Origin: Flavobacteriaceae bacterium
GTDB taxonomy: Bacteria > Bacteroidota > Bacteroidia > Flavobacteriales > Flavobacteriaceae
Direction of reading: 5' to 3'
Length of the DNA stretch: 17,863 nucleotides
Assembly: GCA_023301205.1 (NCBI GenBank)
Contig: JALZVC010000273.1
Coordinates: 1-17,863, forward strand
The notes beneath the pieces are model-generated. The model was given only the letters and a program-made list of their open reading frames with translations. It was not told the DNA's origin and did not search any database. Position numbers and translations under genes: made by a program. Position 1 is the first letter of the stretch. Each line of letters starts with the position of its first letter. Positions 1 to 7,806 of the stretch are shown here, piece after piece.

Positions 1-15
1 TTATTGCCTTATTTA

Positions 16-1299
16 TTATTTATGGTTAACGTTGTTTGCAATTGCATTAGACAAGTCTGCACCAGTAGGACTTTCAAATATTTCTAAATCAAAGTAAGGT
101 ACTGCCGCAATTAAGTGATCAAAGATGTCTGCTTGAATACGCTCATGATTTTCCCATTTTTTGTCGTAGGTAAAACAAAAAATCTCAATAGGAATTCCTT
201 TATCTGTGGGGGCTAAGTGACGTACCATTAAAAATAAGTCAGGGTTGATCAATTCGTTTTCTAAAAGGAAAGACTCTGCATACGCCCTAAACACGCCAAG
301 GTTAGTTTGATTACGACCATTAATGAGCAAGGATTTATTTGTGGCTATATTTCTATTAAAGGAACATACCTCTTTTTCTCTATGATTGATATAAGGCGCA
401 ATAAGTTCAATATTTTTAAGCTCATTGAGATCGGCTTCCTCCATAAACTTTATAGAGTTTTGTTTAATATAAATAGATCGTTTAATACGTCTTCCTTTAC
501 TTTCTTGCATACCACGCCAGTTCTGGAAAGAGTCTGCAATTAAACTGTAAGTTGGGACCGTGGTAAACGTATTGTCAAAATTTTGAACACGAACTGTAGC
601 TAGATTAATTTCCGTAACATAGCCATCTGCACCATACTTGCTAAAAGTAATCCAATCACCCATGCGCACAATATCGTTTACAGATACTTGAATACTAGCT
701 ACAAACCCTAGTATCGTATCCTTGAAAATTAGCAAAATCGCAGCAGAAACAGCTCCTAAGGTGGCTATACTTTTAATATCATAATTGGTGAGTAGATTTA
801 CGATAAAAAATATAGAAGTTCCCCAAGCAAAAATCATTAATACCTGAACATAACTTTGTAGGGGTTTGTCCTGATACTTTCTTTTAGTCTCACCATAGTT
901 TTTTATAGTTCTTAAAATGCTCCTAAAAACGAGAACACTTAATACAACTAAGAAGATTAAGACTACCTTATGCAAAATAGAAATCAAATCAGGATATTCT
1001 TGAAAAACATAAGGAATCACATTCCACACAATTAGAACAGGAATAAAGTGTGCAATGTATCGTGGAAAATTACTTTCTACTAGAAAATCATCAAATGTAC
1101 TTTTAGTCTTATCACTAAATGCTTTAAAAGCTTGAACGATTACTTTCCTAAAAATAATATCAATTATTGTAGCAACTAAGGCCACGATAATTAAACTAAT
1201 AACTATGTTTAATAAAGAAGCGGTTGCATTACCAATGCCTAATTCTATAAAATACTCTCTTAAAAATGAGCTGTATGATAACCATTTATCTTGATTCAT
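16..1299 (-). CDS. ybdG: YbdG/MscS-family mechanosensitive channel
   Basis: Inner-membrane channel that opens under membrane tension and helps the cell survive osmotic downshock. The 427-residue protein has about five hydrophobic segments (roughly residues 25-50, 78-99, 107-128, 150-171 and the pore-lining helix 176-203), then the MscS beta domain around 205-265 and a soluble C-terminal domain. Long stretches match what I recall of E. coli YbdG, including KYGADG (221-226), the VPTYSLI/DSFQNW block (248-261), GRRIKRSI (269-276), and IQADIFDH and SPTG near the C terminus. The length is close to the 415 residues of E. coli YbdG. The ATG at 1297-1299 overlaps the stop of the upstream DUF3817 gene (ATGA), which points to translational coupling in one operon. 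Family assignment is firm; channel conductance and physiological role are inferred from the family. Confidence 0.93.
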   Translation of the reverse strand: MNQDKWLSYSSFLREYFIELGIGNATASLLNIVISLIIVALVATIIDIIFRKVIVQAFKAFSDKTKSTFDDFLVESNFPRYIAHFIPVLIVWNVIPYVFQEYPDLISILHKVVLIFLVVLSVLVFRSILRTIKNYGETKRKYQDKPLQSYVQVLMIFAWGTSIFFIVNLLTNYDIKSIATLGAVSAAILLIFKDTILGFVASIQVSVNDIVRMGDWITFSKYGADGYVTEINLATVRVQNFDNTFTTVPTYSLIADSFQNWRGMQESKGRRIKRSIYIKQNSIKFMEEADLNELKNIELIAPYINHREKEVCSFNRNIATNKSLLINGRNQTNLGVFRAYAESFLLENELINPDLFLMVRHLAPTDKGIPIEIFCFTYDKKWENHERIQADIFDHLIAAVPYFDLEIFESPTGADLSNAIANNVNHK

Positions 1300-1577
1300 G
1301 GTAAGTATTTTTTATCTGCGTAAAATGGTCCAAAGGGAAGTACAGAACAAAAAATCACAATAGCGAGTGTTTTTAAATTCCACTTTAATAGCGTCGAAAT
1401 GTATATCGCCATTAGTATGTAAGCTACAAATAAAATACCGTGCGCCATACCAACCATCTTTACCATTTGCGGCATATCCCAAATATATTTTAAAGGCATT
1501 GCAATACCTAATAACACTAGAAAAGAAGTAGCTTCAAGAACACTGACAATTTTAAAAGATTTAATTGCTTTTTGCAT
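1296..1577 (-). CDS. Small DUF3817-type integral membrane protein
   Basis: A 93-residue protein with about three hydrophobic helices. The N-terminal part (VSVLEATSFLVLLG, then PLKYIWDMP and VGMAHGILFV) has the conserved look of DUF3817 membrane proteins, whose function is unknown. The frame is open further upstream to a GTG at 1650-1652, but I place the start at the ATG at 1575-1577. That start gives the usual family N terminus, and a well-formed Bacteroidota promoter lies at 1595-1627, inside the longer reading frame. The TGA stop overlaps the start codon of the downstream mechanosensitive channel gene by 4 nt. This arrangement suggests co-translation and perhaps a shared envelope-stress role, which is inference. 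Confidence 0.82.
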   Translation of the reverse strand: MQKAIKSFKIVSVLEATSFLVLLGIAMPLKYIWDMPQMVKMVGMAHGILFVAYILMAIYISTLLKWNLKTLAIVIFCSVLPFGPFYADKKYLP

Positions 1578-1594
1578 AACGAATAATTTGTTCA

Positions 1595-1627
1595 CAAAGA
1601 TACATCTCACGTATTTGGCATTTTCAA
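1595..1627 (-). promoter_or_regulatory. Bacteroidota-type promoter for the DUF3817-ybdG operon
   Basis: Read on the minus strand, TTG (1627-1625) is followed after 22 nt by TATCTTTG (1602-1595). This is an exact match to the TAnnTTTG -7 element with its -33 TTG. Transcription would start near 1588, leaving a leader of about 11 nt before the ATG at 1577. Confidence 0.65.
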
Positions 1628-1706
1628 TATTTATGATTTTTTTAATAATCACTTCTTGAAAAGCGAGTATCTTTCTTGTTTAAAACTTATTAATAAAATT
1701 ATACTA

Positions 1707-4538
1707 ATGAAAACAACCATTTCTTTTCTAGCTTTAATAGCTGTTCTAACTGTTTTTTCTTGTGATTCTGACAATAAAACGGAATCAAATTCTGACACTA
1801 AATTTACACTTAATTATGAAAAATTTACGCTTGATAATGGCTTAGATGTCATTTTGCATGTAGATAAAAGTGATCCAATAGTAGCTGTTGCAACGGTGAT
1901 GCACGTAGGTTCTAATAGAGAAGTTTCTGGTAAGACAGGATTTGCCCATTTCTTTGAACACATGGCATTTAATGATTCTGAAAATGTGCCTGTTGGTGCC
2001 AATCGTAAAATGATACCTGAATGGGGAGGTAGCCGTAATGGGGGGACTTGGAGTGATGGTACCATATATTATGAGGTGGTGCCTAAGGATGCTTTTGAAA
2101 AAATATTATGGATTGACAGTGACCGTTTTGGTTATATGATTAATACAGTAACAACAGCAGCTCTTGAGCGTGAAAAGCAAGTAGTAAAGAATGAAAAACG
2201 TCAACGTGTTGATAATGCACCTTATGGATATACAGATGAGATTATTAGAAAGAATCTTTACCCAGCAGGACATCCATATAGTTGGACAGTAATTGGAGCT
2301 TTACCAGATTTACAGGCTGCAACGCTCGATGATGTTAAGGAATTTTATGAGCAGTATTACGGAGCCGCAAATGCTTCTCTTGTGATTGCTGGTGATATTG
2401 ATATCGCAGCGACGAAAAAACTAGTGAAAAAGTGGTTTGGTGAAATACCAAGCGGGCCAGAAGTAACTCCTTTAGCGCCTATGCCAGTTGCATTACAGGA
2501 AACAAAATCATTATACTTTAAAGATAACTTTGCGAAGCTACCAGAATTAAGAATGGTCTTTCCAACGGTAGAGAATTATAATAAAGATAGCTATGCCTTA
2601 CAGGTTTTAGGTCAGTTGCTAAGTGGAAGTAAAAAATCTGCCCTTTATAAAACTATCGTTGAAGAAAAGAAATTAGCTCCTAATGTGGGATCGTTTCAAA
2701 ATAGTAGTGAATTGGCTGGAGAATTTATTATACGAGTACGAGCAAATGAAGGTATTGATTTAGACGATGTAAAAGCAAGTATAGAAGAAGGGTTGGCTAA
2801 ATTTGAAAAAGATGGTTTTACTGATAACGAACTAGAACGTATAAAAGCAGCATTAGAAACGCGATCGTATTCCGGAATTGCAACTGTTTTAGACAAAGCG
2901 ACCCAACTCGTTAGAGACAACGAATTTGCAGGAGACCCAGCGCAAACTATTAAAGACACGGAGCTAATTAAAAATATGACTCGTAACGAGGTGATGGGCG
3001 TTTACAATACCTATGTGAAGGGGAAAAATTATATAATGACGAGTGTGGTACCTAAAAACGGTGCTGACCTTGCAGTTACAGGAGCAGAAGAAGCAAGCGT
3101 ATGGATTGAGGAGGTAGGAGAGATGGCAGCAAGTGAAGAAGTGAGCCAAGGAGAAGAAGCAGTATACGAGAAGACAGCATCTAATCACGATCGTTCTGAA
3201 CCAAATTTTGGCAGCGCACCTTTATTAGAGATGCCAACTGTATGGACAGGAAAGATGGCAAATGGTTTGGGACTATACGGCATAGAAAGTAACGAATTAC
3301 CTTTAGTTAATTTCAATATTATAATTCCGGGTGGTCACAAACTAGATCCTGAGGGAAAAGCAGGTGTTGCTTCATTAATGGCAGACTTAATGAATGAAGG
3401 TACCGCTTCTAAAACAGCAGCAGAACTAGAGGAGGCAGTAGGCCTATTAGGGTCAAGCATTTTTATTGGTTCGGGGTCTGAAGATATTGTTATTAGTGGA
3501 AGTAGCTTATCAAGGAATTTTGATAAAACGATAGCCTATGTAGAAGAAATGCTTTTAGAGCCACGCTGGGACGAAACAGAATTTAACCGTCTTAAAAAGG
3601 AACTAGAGACTTCTTTAAAAGGAAGAGAAGCAAATCCAACGGCGATCGCAGCAATCAACTTTAATAAACTTATTTACGGAAGTGAACATAGCTATGGAGT
3701 GCCAACAAATGGAACTATAGAGACTATAAAAGACATTACCTTAAATGATGTTAAAGCTTTTTATAAAAACCTATCGCCCAAGGGAGCTAACTTCCATGTA
3801 GTAGGAAATGTAAATGAAACAGCCATAAAAAATGCTTTGCAGCAAATTTCAGAAAAATGGAATGGTGAAGCGATTGTATTAAAAGACCAAGAGTTACCGG
3901 TACAAGACAAAGCAGGAAATCTATACTTCATTGATGTGCCTGGTTCTAAGCAGTCTGTTTTATACATAGGTAAATTGGCTGTAAATGCGAATGACCCAGA
4001 CGCAATGAAACTTGATTATGCAAATGAAATATTAGGGGGTGGTTCTAGTGGTAGATTATTCCAGACGTTGAGAATAGGTAAAGGATATACGTATGGTGCT
4101 ACTTCCAGAATACCAGAACGCGCAGAAAAAGCTGCTTTTACCATTAGCTCGAGTGTTCGAGCAAACGCGACTTTACCTTCTCTAGAAATCATTGAAGATA
4201 TGGTAAAAGCCTATGGCACTGGATTTACAGAAGAAGATGTGGAGCTCACTAAAAACAAAGTAGTCAAAGCAAATACAAGAGCTTTTGAGTCTTTTCGTGC
4301 CAAGTTGGGTATGCTTAACCGCATTAGTAAATATGGTAGGTCAATGGATTATGTAGACCAAGATCAAGAATTACTTAATAGTATGCAATTGACAGACTTT
4401 AAAGCAATGATTGCAAAGCATATCGATGAAAAAGATATGGTTTATCTTGTAGTAGGAGATAAGGGTTCACAGTTAAAAGAGGTGAAAAAGCTAGGTAAAA
4501 ATGTGATTGAGTTAGATATCTACGGAAATAAGCTATAA
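1707..4538 (+). CDS. M16-family zinc peptidase lipoprotein (two M16 domains)
   Basis: Exported metallopeptidase of the insulinase/pitrilysin/processing-peptidase family, 943 residues. The first M16 domain carries the inverted zinc motif HFFEH (H81, E84, H85) and the third ligand E163 in KNEKRQ, 78 residues further on. The second M16 domain starts near residue 525. It keeps the fold landmarks (PGGHKLDPEGKAG near 541, GSSGRLFQ near 780 and GKGYTYG) but lacks HxxEH, as is normal for the non-catalytic half of the closed chamber. The start is the ATG at 1707. An upstream TTG at 1656 would add 17 residues ahead of a clear lipoprotein signal (hydrophobic stretch, then FSC with C19). The acidic residues after the cysteine are compatible with a surface-exposed lipoprotein. 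It is a single-gene unit ending at the terminator at 4565-4598. The substrate is unknown; degradation of peptides in the periplasm or at the cell surface is inferred. Confidence 0.92.
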   Translation: MKTTISFLALIAVLTVFSCDSDNKTESNSDTKFTLNYEKFTLDNGLDVILHVDKSDPIVAVATVMHVGSNREVSGKTGFAHFFEHMAFNDSENVPVGANRKMIPEWGGSRNGGTWSDGTIYYEVVPKDAFEKILWIDSDRFGYMINTVTTAALEREKQVVKNEKRQRVDNAPYGYTDEIIRKNLYPAGHPYSWTVIGALPDLQAATLDDVKEFYEQYYGAANASLVIAGDIDIAATKKLVKKWFGEIPSGPEVTPLAPMPVALQETKSLYFKDNFAKLPELRMVFPTVENYNKDSYALQVLGQLLSGSKKSALYKTIVEEKKLAPNVGSFQNSSELAGEFIIRVRANEGIDLDDVKASIEEGLAKFEKDGFTDNELERIKAALETRSYSGIATVLDKATQLVRDNEFAGDPAQTIKDTELIKNMTRNEVMGVYNTYVKGKNYIMTSVVPKNGADLAVTGAEEASVWIEEVGEMAASEEVSQGEEAVYEKTASNHDRSEPNFGSAPLLEMPTVWTGKMANGLGLYGIESNELPLVNFNIIIPGGHKLDPEGKAGVASLMADLMNEGTASKTAAELEEAVGLLGSSIFIGSGSEDIVISGSSLSRNFDKTIAYVEEMLLEPRWDETEFNRLKKELETSLKGREANPTAIAAINFNKLIYGSEHSYGVPTNGTIETIKDITLNDVKAFYKNLSPKGANFHVVGNVNETAIKNALQQISEKWNGEAIVLKDQELPVQDKAGNLYFIDVPGSKQSVLYIGKLAVNANDPDAMKLDYANEILGGGSSGRLFQTLRIGKGYTYGATSRIPERAEKAAFTISSSVRANATLPSLEIIEDMVKAYGTGFTEEDVELTKNKVVKANTRAFESFRAKLGMLNRISKYGRSMDYVDQDQELLNSMQLTDFKAMIAKHIDEKDMVYLVVGDKGSQLKEVKKLGKNVIELDIYGNKL

Positions 4539-4564
4539 TTAAATTTGAGCACAAAGGAAAATAA

Positions 4565-4598
4565 GAAACTACAATAGCCGTGTTGCTATTGTAGTTTC
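4565..4598. terminator. Bidirectional hairpin between the M16 peptidase and vanX-like genes
   Basis: A perfect 14-bp stem (4565-4578 pairing with 4585-4598) with a 6-nt loop lies in the 64-nt gap between two convergent stop codons. The T-tract is weak on the plus side and moderately T-rich on the minus side. Its position and perfection support termination for both genes. Confidence 0.75.
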
Positions 4599-4602
4599 CT
4601 GT

Positions 4603-5205
4603 TTATTCACAAGGAAGTTTATCGTCTAAAATGGGGAAACTATAGTTTTTTCTGAAACTATAATGCCACCATTCTGTTCGCACGGTTTGAAATCCGTGAT
4701 TCCGCATTCCGTCAATAAGAATTTTTCGGTTATTTAATATTTCCGAAGAAAAGTTATAGTTGTCAATATGAGAGGCACGCCCAAAAAAGTCATAATCACT
4801 TCCCATTTCTACGTAACAACCATCTAAGGTAACTAGTGTAATGTCTACAGCGGCGGCGCGATTGTGTATACTCCCTTTTCCATAAGGATTAGCTACATAC
4901 GTAGGCCGTGGCACCTTTGACCACATAAATTTTTGAACTGATAAAGGACGGTAACAATCGTAAAATTTAATCTTATACCCTAACTCACAAAAATATTGGT
5001 TTGCTTCCCATACAGATATTGCTACATCTGGTTGTAAAAGGCATTTTGAGCAATCATAGAGTGTTTCGCCTATAAAGTTATCTGCTGTAGCGTAGCGTAT
5101 TTCATAATCGAACTCAGATCCGTAACAAGCCATATCAGTTAATTCGCTGGAAATAAATGGTTTAAATGGTATTAAAAACAAGAGGGAAACAAGAAGAATT
5201 TTCAT
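4603..5205 (-). CDS. Exported D-Ala-D-Ala dipeptidase (VanX/DdpX, peptidase M15D)
   Basis: Zinc dipeptidase expected to hydrolyse D-alanyl-D-alanine in the periplasm, most likely for cell-wall peptide recycling. The 200-residue protein has an N-terminal signal peptide (about residues 1-20). Family landmarks are YATADNFIG (39-46), the YRP arginine R86, the zinc motif SIHNRAAAVD with H114 and D121, and EWWHYSF with catalytic E178 and ligand H181. The glycine usual in SxHxxG is replaced by alanine (A117). It is unusually rich in cysteine for its size (C27, C52, C55, C73, C84, C130, C199), so disulfides are plausible if it is exported. It is convergent with the M16 peptidase and divergent from the SDR gene. 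There is no vanA/vanH or regulatory gene nearby, so a role in vancomycin resistance is not supported by context. Confidence 0.88.
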   Translation of the reverse strand: MKILLVSLLFLIPFKPFISSELTDMACYGSEFDYEIRYATADNFIGETLYDCSKCLLQPDVAISVWEANQYFCELGYKIKFYDCYRPLSVQKFMWSKVPRPTYVANPYGKGSIHNRAAAVDITLVTLDGCYVEMGSDYDFFGRASHIDNYNFSSEILNNRKILIDGMRNHGFQTVRTEWWHYSFRKNYSFPILDDKLPCE

Positions 5206-5225
5206 AAGATAAAATTAATGAAATC

Positions 5226-5252
5226 TTGGTAAAAGAACTGCTCTGTACTTTG
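5226..5252 (+). promoter_or_regulatory. Candidate promoter for the SDR gene
   Basis: TTG at 5226-5228 is followed after 17 nt by TACTTTG (5246-5252), a one-base-shorter variant of TAnnTTTG. The ATG at 5272 would follow a leader of about 14 nt. It lies in the 66-nt gap shared with the divergent dipeptidase gene, for which I could not find an equally good promoter. Confidence 0.45.
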
Positions 5253-5271
5253 TAACTTTATAAAAAAAAAT

Positions 5272-5997
5272 ATGGAAAGTATACTCGGAAAAACAGCGTT
5301 TATTACAGGAGGGTCAAAAGGTATAGGGTATGGTATTGCGCATACGTTACTCGCTAATGGAATGAACGTCGTCGTGACAAGCCGCAATAAAGAAAGCGCA
5401 GAAGCAGCCGCAGAAAAATTAAATAAAGCTAGCTTGGGTGAAGGCAAAGCAATGGGCGTTGCTACAGATGTACGGAATTATGAAGAGCAAGCAGCTGCCA
5501 TCGCAACTACTATAAAGACTTTTGGTACCATTGATGTTATGGTTGCGAACGCAGGATTAGGACATTTTGGTAATATAGCAGATATTACCATAGAACAATG
5601 GAATGAAGTAATTGATACGAATCTTACCGGTGCTTTTTATAGTTTTAAAGCAGTATTAGAGGCTTTAAAGAAGAGCCAAGGCTATTATATTTCTATTTCA
5701 AGTCTTGCCGGAGCCAATTTCTTTGCAGGTGGTACGGCGTATAATGCGAGTAAATTTGGTGTTACTGGATTTACCCAAGCTGCGATGCTAGATGTAAGGC
5801 AAAGTGGGATAAAAGTAAGCACCATAATGCCCGGAAGTGTATCTACTAATTTTAATGGTAATGAACCCAATGACAAAGATGCTTGGAAAATACAAAGTGA
5901 AGACATTGGTAAATTGGTGTTATATTTATTGCAAATGAATCCAAGAACCTTACCGAGCAAGATAGAAGTGAGACCTACTGCACCGCCTACTAAATAG
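5272..5997 (+). CDS. Short-chain dehydrogenase/reductase, classical SDR
   Basis: Cytoplasmic NAD(P)-dependent oxidoreductase of 241 residues with a complete classical SDR signature. It has the cofactor glycine motif TGGSKGIG (12-19), DV (66-67), NAG (93-95), active-site N117, catalytic S144, and YNASK with Y157 and K161. Arginine in TSR (36-38) after the second beta strand favours NADP(H). PGSV after the active site is the usual cofactor-binding segment. The length is standard for 3-oxoacyl-ACP-reductase-like and sugar/alcohol SDRs, but nothing in the neighbourhood fixes the substrate, so I do not assign a FabG role. It is a monocistronic gene that ends in the strong terminator at 6023-6054, convergent with rpoD. 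Confidence 0.9.
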   Translation: MESILGKTAFITGGSKGIGYGIAHTLLANGMNVVVTSRNKESAEAAAEKLNKASLGEGKAMGVATDVRNYEEQAAAIATTIKTFGTIDVMVANAGLGHFGNIADITIEQWNEVIDTNLTGAFYSFKAVLEALKKSQGYYISISSLAGANFFAGGTAYNASKFGVTGFTQAAMLDVRQSGIKVSTIMPGSVSTNFNGNEPNDKDAWKIQSEDIGKLVLYLLQMNPRTLPSKIEVRPTAPPTK

Positions 5998-6022
5998 AAA
6001 TGCTTTTTAAAATACGTCATAA

Positions 6023-6054
6023 AAAAACGGAAGCAATTTCTTGCTTCCGTTTTT
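6023..6054. terminator. Bidirectional intrinsic terminator between the SDR gene and rpoD
   Basis: A 14-bp stem (6023-6036 pairing with 6041-6054) has a GC-containing core, a TTTC loop, and an A-tract and T-tract on opposite sides. It can therefore act as a rho-independent terminator in both directions between convergent genes. Confidence 0.88.
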
Positions 6055-6074
6055 GTGTTTTAACAATAGTGTTG

Positions 6075-6941
6075 TTATCCTAAATACTTCATAAGTATAT
6101 GGCTTTTAGACTCGTGACGCAATCTTCTAATTGCTTTTTCACGTATTTGTCTAACGCGCTCTCTAGACAAGTCAAATGTATCACCTATTTCTTGTAGGGT
6201 CATCACTGGGTTTCCAGAAAGACCAAAATTAAGTTTTACAACATCTGCTTCTCTTTGAGAAAGTGTATCAAGTGCTCTGTCAATTTCTGTCTTTAAAGAC
6301 TCTTGCATTAATCCACTATCAGGATTAGGAGATTCACCAGAACTAATTACATCATATAAATTATTGTCGTTCTCACCTTCTTGAAAAGGAGCATCCATAG
6401 AAATACTACGATTACTGTTTTTCATAGAAGACTTTACACTAGATACCGTGATGTCTAATTCATTTGCAATTTCTTGTGCAGTAGGCACGCGCTCATAAAC
6501 TTGTTGTAAATGAATACTCGCTTTCTTTACCTTATTTATATCACCAATCTTGTTAAGTGGTAATCTAACAATTCTAGATTGCTCTGCAATAGCTTGCAAA
6601 ATTGATTGTCTAATCCACCATACTGCATAAGAGATAAATTTAAAACCTCTAGTTTCATCAAAACGCTTTGCTGCTTTTACAAGACCTACGTTACCTTCAT
6701 TAATTAAGTCTGGAAGACTTAACCCTTGATTTTGGTATTGCTTTGCTACAGAAATAACAAAACGTAAGTTCGCTCTTGTCAATTTATCTAGAGCTCTTTT
6801 ATCTCCTTCACGAATACGTTGCGCTAATTCAACCTCTTCTTCTGCAGTAATCATATCAATTTTACTGACATCCTGTAGGTAACTGTTTAGGGATTTCGTT
6901 TCTCTATTGGTTACCTGCTTCGTAATTTTTAGTTGTCTCAT
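6075..6941 (-). CDS. rpoD: Primary (housekeeping) RNA polymerase sigma factor, sigma-70 family
   Basis: Directs core RNA polymerase to housekeeping promoters. The 288-residue protein has region 1.2 (about 15-50), regions 2.1-2.4 (about 52-125, including [12 protein letters not shown] and the promoter-melting and -10-binding helices [11 protein letters not shown]), region 3 (about 126-205) and region 4 (about 215-285) with the helix-turn-helix around [19 protein letters not shown] (248-266). It has no region 1.1 and no large non-conserved insert, the form expected of the Bacteroidota primary sigma factor. The ATG at 6939-6941 follows a promoter at 6995-7025 with a leader of roughly 47 nt. It stands alone, convergent with the SDR gene and divergent from the secreted-protein gene. 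It is likely essential. Confidence 0.95.
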   Translation of the reverse strand: MRQLKITKQVTNRETKSLNSYLQDVSKIDMITAEEEVELAQRIREGDKRALDKLTRANLRFVISVAKQYQNQGLSLPDLINEGNVGLVKAAKRFDETRGFKFISYAVWWIRQSILQAIAEQSRIVRLPLNKIGDINKVKKASIHLQQVYERVPTAQEIANELDITVSSVKSSMKNSNRSISMDAPFQEGENDNNLYDVISSGESPNPDSGLMQESLKTEIDRALDTLSQREADVVKLNFGLSGNPVMTLQEIGDTFDLSRERVRQIREKAIRRLRHESKSHILMKYLG

Positions 6942-6994
6942 GGGGTATTTTTATGTTTAACTGATGTCATTATAAGTCGTAGAATCGACAATTC

Positions 6995-7025
6995 CAAATT
7001 TATTAACATATTTTTGTTATTTCAA
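6995..7025 (-). promoter_or_regulatory. Promoter of rpoD
   Basis: On the minus strand, TTG (7025-7023) is followed after exactly 20 nt by TAAATTTG (7002-6995), an exact TAnnTTTG element with a consensus spacer. The start site would be near 6988, giving a leader of about 47 nt. It overlaps the upstream part of the candidate plus-strand promoter for the divergent gene. Confidence 0.65.
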
Positions 7026-7047
7026 TTTATTTATAACCGTATTTTTG
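7014..7047 (+). promoter_or_regulatory. Candidate promoter for the secreted-protein/CotH operon
   Basis: TTG at 7014-7016 is followed after 23 nt by TATTTTTG (7040-7047), which fits TAnnTTTG and would give a leader of about 80 nt to the ATG at 7133. A second -7-like element, TAATTTTG, lies at 7087-7094 but has no TTG at a suitable distance. Either or both could be used. Confidence 0.4.
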
Positions 7048-7132
7048 AAATGTTATTGATATTTTACTGTCATTAAGGTGATGCTATAATTTTGGTTCAA
7101 TATTTGCAATCAATAATTAAACACAATATATA

Positions 7133-7792
7133 ATGAGAACTTTATTATTTTTTTTTCTTTTAATTTTTTCAACTACAATGTTCGCACAATTAGAGCGACC
7201 TAACCGAGTACTTAAAATTGAAGCAGATCCAGAAATACCAAAGCCAAACCCCAAGGCACCGCCTACATCATCGGCATTCCCTAAAATCAATCTCCCAAAA
7301 TTAACCGAAGAGAAAGACCCTAAATATAGTATGAAGAGTTTAGGAGATTTAGATCCTAAACCATTAGACATAACTAAAGGTGATGGCCTTTTGGATTACA
7401 AAACAGACAAGGCTCCAAAGTATTTTACGAAAGAAAAGAAAGCATCTGATGAGTATGCTAGAGATCAAAATTTAGGAGAAGTTAAGGTGTCAAGAGCTTT
7501 AGTAAACATAGTATATAGAGATCATCAAGCCATAGATGGAGATCGCATTATGGTGCTCGTTAATGAAGATATTATTAGAGCAAGTGTTAGCCTTCAGGGT
7601 AGTTTTCAAGGATTTGATTTACCATTGCAACCAGGGCCAAATAAAGTTGAATTTGTAGCATTAAATCAAGGTCAATCTGGACCAAACACAGCCGAATTGC
7701 ATGTGTATGATGATACCGGTAAACTTATTTCTGCAAAAGAATGGAACTTACTTACCGGTTATAGGGCTACCTTTATCGTCATCAAAGAATAA
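7133..7792 (+). CDS. Secreted protein with proline-rich linker and C-terminal beta-sandwich-like domain
   Basis: I do not recognise a named family. It resembles conserved exported proteins of flavobacteria, but the function is unknown. The 219 residues begin with a signal peptide (about 1-18, likely cut at FA|Q). A lysine/proline-rich, low-complexity segment follows (about 30-105, with PEIPKPNPKAPP near 33-44). The C-terminal 110 residues alternate hydrophobic and polar positions as expected for an immunoglobulin-like or other beta-sandwich domain (DGDRIMVLVN, 135-144; SGPNTAELHVYDDTGK near 187-202). This layout suggests a secreted or envelope-attached binding or structural protein. It is the first gene of a pair; the CotH-like gene begins 14 nt after its stop, so the two are very probably co-transcribed. 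Confidence 0.7.
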   Translation: MRTLLFFFLLIFSTTMFAQLERPNRVLKIEADPEIPKPNPKAPPTSSAFPKINLPKLTEEKDPKYSMKSLGDLDPKPLDITKGDGLLDYKTDKAPKYFTKEKKASDEYARDQNLGEVKVSRALVNIVYRDHQAIDGDRIMVLVNEDIIRASVSLQGSFQGFDLPLQPGPNKVEFVALNQGQSGPNTAELHVYDDTGKLISAKEWNLLTGYRATFIVIKE

Positions 7793-7806
7793 TAAAACAA
7801 CCACTC

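Noticed and set aside
307..543. 78-residue plus-strand open frame inside the channel gene
   Set aside because: It lies wholly antisense to a well-supported gene, lacks any recognisable domain, and has no promoter or homology signal.
1578..1652. 25-residue N-terminal extension of the DUF3817 protein from a GTG
   Set aside because: The extension contains an exact promoter element, and the family-like N terminus begins at the ATG at 1575-1577.
4565..4598. Inverted repeat considered as an insertion-sequence end or attachment site
   Set aside because: It is a single hairpin with a 6-nt loop between convergent genes, with no transposase or flanking duplication, so terminator is the simpler reading.
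5685..6020. 111-residue minus-strand open frame opposite the SDR gene
   Set aside because: It is antisense to conserved SDR motifs and crosses the SDR stop codon; it is an artefact of codon composition.
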